The notes below the pieces were generated by a model. The model saw only the letters and a program-made list of their open reading frames with translations. It searched no databases and was not told where the DNA came from. From positions 1-12,117 of the forward strand of contig JAJPXK010000177.1 of the NCBI GenBank assembly GCA_021205485.1: 12,117 nt of DNA, written 5' to 3'. Both the position numbers and the translations under genes were made by a program. Each line of letters begins with the position of its first letter. Position 1 is the first letter of the stretch. Of the stretch, positions 6,234 to 12,117 are shown one piece after another. This DNA comes from Clostridia bacterium (GTDB lineage: Bacteria > Bacillota > Clostridia > Christensenellales > Borkfalkiaceae).

Positions 6234-6262
6234 TTGACAAACGGCTAATAAATTAATATACT
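6234..6262 (+). promoter_or_regulatory. Sigma-A type promoter of rplJL
   Basis: A perfect -35 TTGACA (6234-6239), a 17-bp spacer and a -10 TATACT (6257-6262). Transcription would start near 6269, giving a leader of about 180 nt before rplJ. A short inverted repeat, TTGTCA/TGACAA, overlaps the -35. Confidence 0.8.
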
Positions 6263-6268
6263 GTTTTA

Positions 6269-6449
6269 GAACAAAAATTAATAAGCTAATTTTCCGCAGA
6301 AGGTCGGCGCCGCAAGGCTCAATGTTGCCGGCTCAGGAATAAGGCGACTTAAGGCTTTTTTGTAAAAGCCAAAGATTTATATGTCTTAACCGTCCTTACG
6401 CCCTCTGCGGTGTAAGGACTTGTTTTTTACAAAAAAAGGAGGTAACAAA
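6269..6449 (+). promoter_or_regulatory. Ribosomal protein L10 leader (rplJL autoregulatory region)
   Basis: The region between the promoter and the TTG start of rplJ matches the L10 leader type, where L10(L12)4 binds its own mRNA. Seen: CCGCAGA-AGG at 6294-6303, a G+C-rich internal domain (GGTCGGCGCCGCAAGGC, GTTGCCGGC, AATAAGGCGAC), a GGCTTTT/AAAAGCC hairpin near 6353-6370, and CCCTCTGCGG at 6401-6410 complementary to the 5' segment. A terminator hairpin with a T-run follows. In Bacillus subtilis this leader works by transcription attenuation; the same is inferred here. Confidence 0.75.
6392..6428 (+). terminator. Attenuator terminator in the rplJ leader
   Basis: GTCCTTAC (6392-6399) pairs with GTAAGGAC (6412-6419), followed by TTGTTTTTT (6420-6428). 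The loop holds TCTGCGG (6404-6410), complementary to CCGCAGA at 6294-6300, so the long-range helix and this hairpin either compete or form a pseudoknot. It lies 21 bp before the rplJ start and just upstream of its ribosome site. Confidence 0.7.
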
Positions 6450-6974
6450 TTGTCAGCCAATTTTGAAGCTAAAAAAGTAGTTGTCCAAGAGATAACCGAT
6501 AAAATCAAGGCATCTAAGTCGGTTGTATTCGTAGATTACAACAAGCTGACCGTGGCAGAAGTTTCCGCACTCAGGAATAAGTGCAGAGAAGCCGGCTGCG
6601 AATACAAGGTATATAAAAATACGCTTGTAAGAAAGGCGTTCAACGACCTCGGTTATAACCAGTTTGACGCAGACCTTAACGGCCCTACGGCAGTAACATT
6701 TTCGTCAGACGAAATCACTGCTGCAAAACTTATGGCGCAGGCGGCGAAGGATTACGACGGTAAAGTAGTCTTAAAGTGCGCTTTCGCCGATAACGCTTAT
6801 GTAGACAAAGAGGGCGTAAAGGCTCTTGCCACCATGCCTTCCAAAGAAGAACTCATTGCAAAAATGCTCGGGTCCATGCAGGCTCCCCTCTCCAATTTTG
6901 CAGGCGTTCTTTCAAACCTTATGTCAGGTATCGTCCGCGTACTCGACGGCATTGCAAAAAGCAAAGCGGAATAA
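6450..6974 (+). CDS. rplJ: 50S ribosomal protein L10 (TTG start)
   Basis: A 174-residue protein that anchors L7/L12 dimers to the ribosome and, with L12, represses this operon. Start TTG 6450 is chosen because AAGGAGG (6436-6442) stands 7 bases before it and the protein then begins MSANFEAKKVVVQEI, as L10 usually does. The earlier in-frame start at 6420 lies inside the terminator T-run. Seen: SVVFVDYNKLTVAEVSALR, the EYKVYKNTLVRKAF block (about residues 50-63), LNGPTAVTF, and the C-terminal helix (QAPLSNFAGVLSNLMSGIVRVLDGIA) that carries L12. rplL follows after 74 bp containing no obvious control element. Confidence 0.96.
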   Translation: MSANFEAKKVVVQEITDKIKASKSVVFVDYNKLTVAEVSALRNKCREAGCEYKVYKNTLVRKAFNDLGYNQFDADLNGPTAVTFSSDEITAAKLMAQAAKDYDGKVVLKCAFADNAYVDKEGVKALATMPSKEELIAKMLGSMQAPLSNFAGVLSNLMSGIVRVLDGIAKSKAE

Positions 6975-7048
6975 TAAAAACGGCCCGCCCCGCCGCGTAA
7001 TCGGGTAAAAAAATCAATTTATTAAAAATCCATCGGAGGAACATTAAA

Positions 7049-7426
7049 ATGGCAGATATCAATAAGTTTATAGAAGAAATCGGCAATATGACCGTGCTTG
7101 AACTCAACGAGCTTGTAAAGGCTCTGGAAGAAAAATTCGGCGTTTCCGCAGCGGCTCCCGTAGCTGTAGCGGCAGCTCCCGCAGCAGGCGCAGCAGCAGC
7201 TCCCGCAGCAGAAGAAAAGACCGAATTCAACGTTGTATTAAAGGACGTTGGCGCAAAGAAGATCGACGTTATCAAAGTTGTCCGCGCATTCTCCGGCCTT
7301 GGCCTTGTAGAAGCTAAAGCGGCTGTAGAAAAGGGCGGCGTTCTTAAAGAAAACGCTCCTAAGGAAGAAGCTGAAAAGATCGTCGCAGATCTTAAGGCTG
7401 CAGGCGCTACCGCTGTTCTTGAGTAA
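7049..7426 (+). CDS. rplL: 50S ribosomal protein L7/L12
   Basis: A 125-residue acidic stalk protein present in several copies per ribosome, which recruits translation GTPases. Residues 1 to about 33 form the dimerising, L10-binding N-terminal domain (MTVLELNELVKALEEKFGV). The flexible hinge, about 35-55, is almost pure Ala, Pro and Val. The globular C-terminal domain follows: FNVVLKDVGAKKIDVIKVVR, GLGLVEAKAAVEKG, ending AAGATAVLE. The ribosome site CGGAGGA is strong. Two terminators follow at once, so this ends the ribosomal operon. rpoB, usually next, is not present in the window. Confidence 0.97.
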   Translation: MADINKFIEEIGNMTVLELNELVKALEEKFGVSAAAPVAVAAAPAAGAAAAPAAEEKTEFNVVLKDVGAKKIDVIKVVRAFSGLGLVEAKAAVEKGGVLKENAPKEEAEKIVADLKAAGATAVLE

Positions 7427-7443
7427 TTTGAATTTAATTGAAA

Positions 7444-7480
7444 ACGGGTCTCTGCCGCGACGGCAAAGGCCTGTTTTTTT
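7444..7480 (+). terminator. Intrinsic terminator 1 after rplL
   Basis: An outer imperfect stem ACGGGTC/GGCCTGT with G-U pairs and an inner perfect TGCCG/CGGCA around a CGA loop, followed by seven T (7474-7480). It stands 18 bp after the rplL stop and is a convincing operon end. Confidence 0.85.
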
Positions 7481-7492
7481 ATGCAGATCAGC

Positions 7493-7515
7493 CGCCCCTG
7501 ATAGGGGCGTTTTTT
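7493..7515 (+). terminator. Intrinsic terminator 2 after rplL
   Basis: A perfect CGCCCCT/AGGGGCG stem (7493-7499 with 7503-7509), loop GAT, and six T (7510-7515). It backs up the first terminator, and the next repeat element begins directly after it. Confidence 0.85.
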
Positions 7516-7622
7516 CTGTCATTCTGAGTGAAGCGTAAGCGTAATCGAAGAATCTCCTTCCGACCGTTTTTTTACAAGGGGATCCTTCGACTGCGCGTTA
7601 CGCGCTCCGCTCAGGATGACAG
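7516..7622. mobile_element. MITE-like inverted-repeat element (CTGTCATTCTGAG type)
   Basis: About 107 bp with roughly 40-bp imperfect terminal inverted repeats. The left end begins CTGTCATTCTGAGTGAAGCG and continues to TCGAAGAATC. The right end runs GATCCTTCGACT to GCTCAGGATGACAG. The centre is short and T-rich. This end sequence is familiar from intergenic repeats in many bacterial genomes. A further degraded right end, CACGCAGGATGACA, follows at 7641-7654, suggesting a nested or second insertion. The open frame that spans it is a shadow. Confidence 0.8.
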
Positions 7623-7666
7623 TAAAGTAACGAACTCCCTCACGCAGGATGACAACGATAAAATTT

Positions 7667-7689
7667 CAGGCTTGCAAGCCTGTTATAAT
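7667..7689 (+). promoter_or_regulatory. 16-bp perfect palindrome overlapping an extended -10
   Basis: CAGGCTTGCAAGCCTG (7667-7682) is a perfect palindrome. Its last two bases begin TGT-TATAAT (7681-7689), an extended -10 with consensus hexamer. The matching -35 position (7661-7666, AAATTT) is poor. It may be a repressor operator on an upstream hyd promoter, or a chance hairpin left by the nearby repeat. Confidence 0.35.
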
Positions 7690-7744
7690 TTTTATGCGAT
7701 AAAAACAAAAAAGTATTTTTTTATCGAAAAACGCCGTTTAGTAT

Positions 7745-7773
7745 TTGTAATATGTAAAAATATGTGGTATAAT
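7745..7773 (+). promoter_or_regulatory. Promoter of the hydrogenase operon
   Basis: -35 TTGTAA (7745-7750, four of six consensus), a 17-bp spacer, and -10 TATAAT (7768-7773, perfect) preceded by TGG, an extended -10. Transcription near 7780 gives a leader of about 85 nt. No Rex-like operator (TTGTGA-type palindrome) was seen near it. Confidence 0.65.
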
Positions 7774-7865
7774 TAAACTCGTGTTTTATAAAGTTATAAA
7801 ATATATGGTTTTATCGGCGTACCGCGACGCGGCCGCATACGGAAACAATTTTTCAGGAGTTTTAA

Positions 7866-8354
7866 ATGGCACAATATACTTTTGAAGGTACCCCCGAACA
7901 GGAAGCCGAATTAAAGGACTTCATCGCTCAGCATAAAGGGGAGAGGGGCTGTCTTATGCCTATATTGCACAAGGCGAACGAGGTGTACGGTTATCTTCCC
8001 GCAGAAGTACAGACGGTTATCGCGGATGAACTTGACATTTCCCTCGCCGAGGTTTACGGCGTGGCGACGTTCTATTCGCAATTTTCTTTGAAGCCTAAGG
8101 GCAAACACCGCGTAAGCGTATGCTTAGGCACGGCATGCTACGTAAAAGGCTCGGATAAAATTCTTGACGCCGTAGAAAAGGAGCTTCGCATAACATGCGG
8201 CGAATGCACTCCCGACAGAAAATTCTCTTTGGATAGCTGCCGCTGCGTAGGCGCCTGCGGACTCGCCCCCGTAATGATAGTGGACGACGAAGTGTACGGC
8301 AGGCTCTCGGATAAGGACGTAAAGTCCGTCCTTGACAAGTATATGAAGGATTGA
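7866..8354 (+). CDS. hndA: NADH/ferredoxin-linked [FeFe]-hydrogenase, NuoE-like subunit (HydC/HndA)
   Basis: A 162-residue thioredoxin-like [2Fe-2S] subunit, homologous to NuoE of complex I, passing electrons within a soluble hydrogenase. The N-terminal helical part includes GCLMPILHKANEVYGYLP and the family motif EVYGVATFYSQF. Cluster ligands are Cys86 and Cys91 (VCLGTACY, CxxxxC) and Cys127 and Cys131 (CRCVGACGLAP, CxxxC). The ribosome site AGGAG lies 7 bases before ATG 7866. hydB begins 8 bp after the stop. The set lacks a separate HndB-type gene, so it is closer to the HydABC layout than to four-gene HndABCD. The symbol follows the Hnd scheme; HydC is equally fair. Confidence 0.93.
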   Translation: MAQYTFEGTPEQEAELKDFIAQHKGERGCLMPILHKANEVYGYLPAEVQTVIADELDISLAEVYGVATFYSQFSLKPKGKHRVSVCLGTACYVKGSDKILDAVEKELRITCGECTPDRKFSLDSCRCVGACGLAPVMIVDDEVYGRLSDKDVKSVLDKYMKD

Positions 8355-8362
8355 GGTGTTTT

Positions 8363-10255
8363 ATGACGGCAGAAGAATTAAAAGCGAGGGCGGCGAAATA
8401 CGCCGACGTTATAGAAGTAAGGCGGGCTGTTCGCGAACAGGCGGAAAAGCTCGCAAAAAATACCGCGTACAGAAAGCAGGTGCTTGTATGCGGAGGCACG
8501 GGCCGTACCTCGAGCCGTTCTTTAAAGGTTATAGAACAGCTTGAAGCCAGCTTTAAAGAACACGGCATAGACGATATTTTAATAGTAAAGACGGGCTGCT
8601 TCGGCTTATGCGCCTTAGGCCCTATCATGATAGTTTACCCCGAGGGCGCCTTCTATCCTCATATGACGCCCGAACACGTCCAGACGGTGGTAGAACATCA
8701 CCTTGTAAAGGGCGGCGAACCTGTAAACGAGCTCTTGTTTGAAGGCACCGTCCACGAAGACGGCAGCATAATTCCCTTCGCGGAAATTCCCTTCTACAGC
8801 CACCAGATGCGTATAGCTTTGAGAAACTGCGGCGTTATAGCAGCCGAAAGCATAGACGAAGCCATAGCGGCGGGCGACTACAAGGCCCTCGCGAAAGTTC
8901 TCACCTCTATGACTCCCGACGAGGTTATAGACGAGATGAAGGCCTCGGGCTTGCGCGGCAGGGGCGGCGCGGGCTTCCCTACGGGCGTTAAATGGGCCAC
9001 TTCCAAGGCGGCGCCCGGCGACGAAAAGTACGTAGTCTGCAACGCCGACGAGGGCGACCCCGGCGCGTTTATGGACAGGTCTGTGTTAGAGGGAGACCCT
9101 CACTGCGTGCTTGAAGCTATGACCATAGCGGGCTATACCGTAGGGGCTCATCAGGGCTTTATCTACGTCCGCGCAGAATACCCTATAGCGGTAGAGCGTC
9201 TGCAGATAGCTATAAAACAGTCCCGCGAGGCGGGGCTTCTCGGCGAAAATATTTTAGGAAGCGGCTTCAACTTCGATATAGACGTCCGCCTCGGCGCGGG
9301 AGCTTTCGTATGCGGCGAAGAAACCGCCCTTATGAAGAGCATCGAAGGCCAGCGCGGCGAACCCCGTCCCCGCCCTCCTTTTTCGGCGACGTGCGGCGTG
9401 TACGGCAAGCCTACCGTTTTAAACAACGTAGAGACATGGGCTAACGTAGCCCCTATAATAAACAACGGCGCGAGCTGGTTTGCGGGCATCGGCACCGAAA
9501 GGAGCAAGGGCACCAAGGTGTTCGCCTTAGGCGGCAAAATACACAACGTAGGCCTTGTGGAAGTGCCTATGGGCACAACGCTTCGCACCATTATTTACGA
9601 TATAGGAGGCGGCATACCTAACGGCAAAAAGTTCAAAGCCGCTCAGACGGGCGGCCCTTCGGGCGGTTGTATTTCAGCCACAAACCTCGACGTTCCTATG
9701 GACTTCGATTCGCTCGTAGCCATAGGCTCTATGATGGGCTCGGGCGGCCTTATCGTAATGGACGAAGACACCTGTATGGTGGATATCGCCAAGTTCTATC
9801 TTGAATTTACCGCCGACGAAAGCTGCGGCAAGTGCAACCCCTGCCGCATAGGCACAAAACGCCTTCTTGAAATTTTAAATAAAATTACCGAAGGTAAGGG
9901 CGAGCCCGAAGATATCAAAAAGATTACCGACCTCGCCGAGTATATGAAGTCTACTTCGCTCTGCGCGTTAGGCCAGTCGGCCCCTAACCCTATACTTTCT
10001 ACCTTAAAATCGTTCATAGACGAGTATAAGGCACATATATACGAAAAGAAATGCCCCGCGGGCGTGTGCAAAGCCCTCCTCAATTACTACATAGACCCCG
10101 AAAAATGCCGCGGATGCACGCTGTGCGCGCGTAACTGCCCCGCAGGCGCCATATCGGGCGCTGTAAAGTCGCCTCATTCCATAGACACTACAAAGTGTAT
10201 AAAATGCGGCCAGTGCATAGCGCATTGCAAGTTCAACGCTATTTCTAAAAGGTAA
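8363..10255 (+). CDS. hndC: NADH-binding flavoprotein subunit of [FeFe]-hydrogenase (HydB/HndC, NuoF-like)
   Basis: A 630-residue subunit binding FMN, NADH and several Fe-S clusters, and the likely site of electron bifurcation or confurcation. ATG 8363 is preferred to the in-frame upstream start at 8351 because GAGGTG stands just before it. Domains: an N-terminal thioredoxin-like [2Fe-2S] domain (residues about 38-115), the NuoF core with FMN/NADH motif GRGGAGFPTGVKW (from 199) and VCNADEGDPGAFMDR, GAGAFVCGEETALM, an SLBB region, the [4Fe-4S] site CGKCNPCR (Cys488, 491, 494) with Cys534, and a C-terminal two-[4Fe-4S] ferredoxin (CRGCTLCARNCP, CIKCGQCIAHC). Odd point: in the first domain the expected CGGTGC reads CGGTGR, leaving Cys43, Cys79 and Cys83 but Arg48 at the fourth ligand. 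The stop overlaps the hydA ribosome site. Confidence 0.94.
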   Translation: MTAEELKARAAKYADVIEVRRAVREQAEKLAKNTAYRKQVLVCGGTGRTSSRSLKVIEQLEASFKEHGIDDILIVKTGCFGLCALGPIMIVYPEGAFYPHMTPEHVQTVVEHHLVKGGEPVNELLFEGTVHEDGSIIPFAEIPFYSHQMRIALRNCGVIAAESIDEAIAAGDYKALAKVLTSMTPDEVIDEMKASGLRGRGGAGFPTGVKWATSKAAPGDEKYVVCNADEGDPGAFMDRSVLEGDPHCVLEAMTIAGYTVGAHQGFIYVRAEYPIAVERLQIAIKQSREAGLLGENILGSGFNFDIDVRLGAGAFVCGEETALMKSIEGQRGEPRPRPPFSATCGVYGKPTVLNNVETWANVAPIINNGASWFAGIGTERSKGTKVFALGGKIHNVGLVEVPMGTTLRTIIYDIGGGIPNGKKFKAAQTGGPSGGCISATNLDVPMDFDSLVAIGSMMGSGGLIVMDEDTCMVDIAKFYLEFTADESCGKCNPCRIGTKRLLEILNKITEGKGEPEDIKKITDLAEYMKSTSLCALGQSAPNPILSTLKSFIDEYKAHIYEKKCPAGVCKALLNYYIDPEKCRGCTLCARNCPAGAISGAVKSPHSIDTTKCIKCGQCIAHCKFNAISKR

Positions 10256-10272
10256 GGAGGGAGCTTAACATT

Positions 10273-11988
10273 ATGGTTAATTTAAAAATAAACGGCATTC
10301 CCGTTTCTGTGCCCGAAGGGTCCACGATATTGCAGGCCGCCAGGCTTGCCAACATAAGAATACCTACCCTCTGCTACCTTAAAGACGTACAGTGCGTAGG
10401 TTCCTGCCGCCTCTGCCTTGTAGAGGCCACGGGCGCGAGGGGGCTTGTGGCCGCCTGCGTCTATCCCGTATCTGAGGGGATGGAAGTACGCACCAACACC
10501 CCTAAGGTAAGAAAATCCCGTAAAATGACGGTAGAGCTCATACTCTCCACACATAAAAAGAAGTGCCTTTCCTGCGTGCGTTCTATGAACTGCGAACTGC
10601 AGAAACTGGCTTTAGAGTACAACGCCGAAGAAGATTACTTCGGCACCGACCACGATATACAGCCTATAGACGACCTTTCGCCGTCGGTTGTAAGGGATAA
10701 TTCCAAATGTATTCTCTGCACAAGATGCGTGGCCGCCTGCGAACATCAGACAATAGGCGCCATAGGCCCTAAGAACAGGGGATACGCCAAAGTTATAGGC
10801 TCGCCCTACGACGTTTCGCTCGCGTTTACGCCCTGCGTAAACTGCGGCCAGTGCATAGTGGCCTGCCCCGTAGGCGCGTTGTACGAAAAATCTTCCGTCG
10901 CCGACGTATGGGGCGCCATAGTGGACGACAAAAAGAAGGTTGTCTTCTACACAGCTCCTTCGGTAAGGGCTACGTTAGGCGAGGCTTTCGGCCTCCCCGT
11001 AGGCACCAACGTAGAGGGCAAGATGGTTACGGCCATAAAACAGCTCGGCGACGTGCAGTGTTTCAATATGGACGTAACGGCGGACCTTACCATAATGGAG
11101 GAGGCCACCGAGCTTTTAACCAGGGTTAAAACGGGCGGGACGCTGCCTATGTTTACAAGCTGCTGCCCCGCGTGGATAAAGTTCATTGAACATTATTACC
11201 CTCAATATATCCCTAATTTATCCACATGCAAATCCCCTCAGGAGATGTTCAGCGCCGTTCTTAAAACGTACTGGTGCGAAAAAGAGGGCATAAATCCCGA
11301 AGATCTGTACGTGGTATCTGTAATTCCCTGCACGGCCAAAAAGTTTGAAGTAACCAGGGATGAGTTAGGCCACTACACCGACGCGGCGATAACCACCCGC
11401 GAGCTCGCCAAGATGATAAAGGAGGCGGGCATAGACTTCGCCAACCTCGCGGAAAGCTCGTTCGACGACCCGTTTGAACACGCTTCGGGCGGCGGCGCTA
11501 TATTCGGCGCGACTGGCGGCGTTATGGAGGCCGCTCTGCGCGTGGCCGCGAAGATGCTCGGCGACGAAGACAAGCCTATAGTATTCAACGAAGTGCGCGG
11601 AACGCAGGGTATAAAAGAGGCTACATATACCTTAGGCGGCGTCACCGTAAACGTCGCGGTGGCCAGCGGCTTAGGCAACGCGCGGAAGGTGCTTGAAGAT
11701 ATCAAGTCGGGCAAAAAGAACTATACCTTTGTAGAGGTTATGGCTTGCCCCGGCGGCTGCATAAACGGAGGCGGCCAGCCCTACGTTCACGACGAAATCC
11801 GCAACAGCATAGACCTTAAGGCGGTAAGGGCGCAGGCTCTGTACGACGCCGACAGGGATAACGGAATGAGGCTTTCTGACGAGCCCGCCGAAGTGCAGAA
11901 TCTGTATAAAGAGTTTTTTGGCGAGCCTAACAGCCACAAAGCGCACGAGCTTCTGCATACAACGTACACGCCAAGGCCTAAATATTGA
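10273..11988 (+). CDS. hydA: [FeFe]-hydrogenase catalytic subunit (HydA/HndD)
   Basis: A 571-residue enzyme that reversibly reduces protons to H2 at the H-cluster. Domains: plant-type [2Fe-2S] (Cys34, 45, 48, 62), the His-ligated [4Fe-4S] site HKKKCLSCVRSMNC, two ferredoxin-type [4Fe-4S] sites (CILCTRCVAAC and CVNCGQCIVACP), then the H domain. L1 is FTSCCPAW (Cys297 proton relay, Cys298 ligand). L2 is IPCTAKKFE (Cys353). L3 is MACPGGCINGGGQP (Cys492, Cys496). A small C-terminal helical segment ends HELLHTTYTPRPKY. Length and order match Clostridium-type enzymes. L2 normally begins Met-Pro-Cys; here it begins Ile351. The ribosome site AGGAGGGAG overlaps the upstream stop. The hydEFG maturases are not in the window. 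Confidence 0.96.
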   Translation: MVNLKINGIPVSVPEGSTILQAARLANIRIPTLCYLKDVQCVGSCRLCLVEATGARGLVAACVYPVSEGMEVRTNTPKVRKSRKMTVELILSTHKKKCLSCVRSMNCELQKLALEYNAEEDYFGTDHDIQPIDDLSPSVVRDNSKCILCTRCVAACEHQTIGAIGPKNRGYAKVIGSPYDVSLAFTPCVNCGQCIVACPVGALYEKSSVADVWGAIVDDKKKVVFYTAPSVRATLGEAFGLPVGTNVEGKMVTAIKQLGDVQCFNMDVTADLTIMEEATELLTRVKTGGTLPMFTSCCPAWIKFIEHYYPQYIPNLSTCKSPQEMFSAVLKTYWCEKEGINPEDLYVVSVIPCTAKKFEVTRDELGHYTDAAITTRELAKMIKEAGIDFANLAESSFDDPFEHASGGGAIFGATGGVMEAALRVAAKMLGDEDKPIVFNEVRGTQGIKEATYTLGGVTVNVAVASGLGNARKVLEDIKSGKKNYTFVEVMACPGGCINGGGQPYVHDEIRNSIDLKAVRAQALYDADRDNGMRLSDEPAEVQNLYKEFFGEPNSHKAHELLHTTYTPRPKY

Positions 11989-12010
11989 TTTATTGTAATA
12001 TGTATGTGAT

Positions 12011-12033
12011 ATGCCCGCGCTCCGCGCGGGCAT
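12011..12033 (+). terminator. Hairpin after hydA, probable terminator
   Basis: A perfect 10-bp G+C-rich stem, ATGCCCGCGC/GCGCGGGCAT, with loop TCC. The following AATTTGTA has only three consecutive T, so intrinsic termination may be incomplete. The position 22 bp after the hydA stop favours an operon end or 3' stability role. Confidence 0.6.
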
Positions 12034-12043
12034 AATTTGTACC

Positions 12044-12117
12044 CCTTGGCTTCCACCTGCGGGTAGAGTAGCATACACAGTAGAAGGTGCAGGAGTTATG
12101 GTGGATTAATAAAACAC
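12044..12117. mobile_element. MITE-like repeat, left part (continues past window)
   Basis: CCTTGGCTTCC at 12044-12054 and the 19-nt core at 12064-12082 match the element at 4805: 41 of 46 bases are identical over the first 46. Beyond this it diverges (GTGCAGGAG, ATGGTGGATT), and the right end is outside the window. Confidence 0.65.

Noticed and set aside
7528..7776. 82-codon open frame before the hyd operon
   Set aside because: It runs through the MITE ends and both putative promoters; no ribosome site and no protein-like pattern.
10851..11129. Second frame inside hydA (92 codons, Arg-rich)
   Set aside because: Shadow of hydA codon bias; Arg/Gly-rich low-complexity translation without a start signal.

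Overview
The window looks like a chromosomal segment of an anaerobic, probably gut-associated Clostridia-type Firmicute. This is inferred from a trimeric [FeFe]-hydrogenase operon of the NADH/ferredoxin type, a zinc-ribbon L33, the rpmG-secE-nusG-rplKAJL order, near-consensus sigma-A promoters, strong AGGAGG ribosome sites, and MITE-like repeats of kinds common in such genomes. Species cannot be fixed from the sequence. All recognised genes are on the + strand.

Layout. 1-656: the 3' part of asnS (asparaginyl-tRNA synthetase). 694-1992: a TIR-like (CAP12/PF10137-type) protein with a helical C-terminal half. 1999-2964: an L-asparaginase-like protein, 6 bp after it. Together these make an asparagine-themed cluster containing a defence-like gene, and this is the most likely place for an undescribed system. 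2965-3529: no gene, but a dense run of stem-loops sharing a GCAAAT/ATTTGC core, then a consensus promoter with a terminator-like hairpin at its start site. 3530-7426: a translation/transcription block, rpmG, secE, nusG, rplK, rplA, rplJ (TTG start) and rplL. The rplJ leader has its own promoter and an attenuator. 7427-7865: two terminators, a MITE, a palindrome overlapping an extended -10, and a second promoter. 7866-11988: hydC/hndA, hydB/hndC and hydA/hndD. 11989-12117: a terminator-like hairpin and the left end of a repeat that also occurs at 4805.

How the genes work together. The ribosomal genes make L33, the L11/L1 stalk base and the L10-L12 stalk, with SecE for the translocon and NusG for RNA polymerase. 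Both autoregulation of rplJL by leader attenuation and translational coupling are suggested. The three hyd genes should form a soluble flavin-containing complex linking NADH and reduced ferredoxin to H2. Two key positions in that complex look unusual: one of the four expected N-terminal [2Fe-2S] cysteines of HydB is Arg48, and the H-cluster motif of HydA reads IPC instead of MPC.

The usual rpoB-rpoC pair does not follow rplL. Terminators, a mobile-element remnant and the hydrogenase operon lie there instead.
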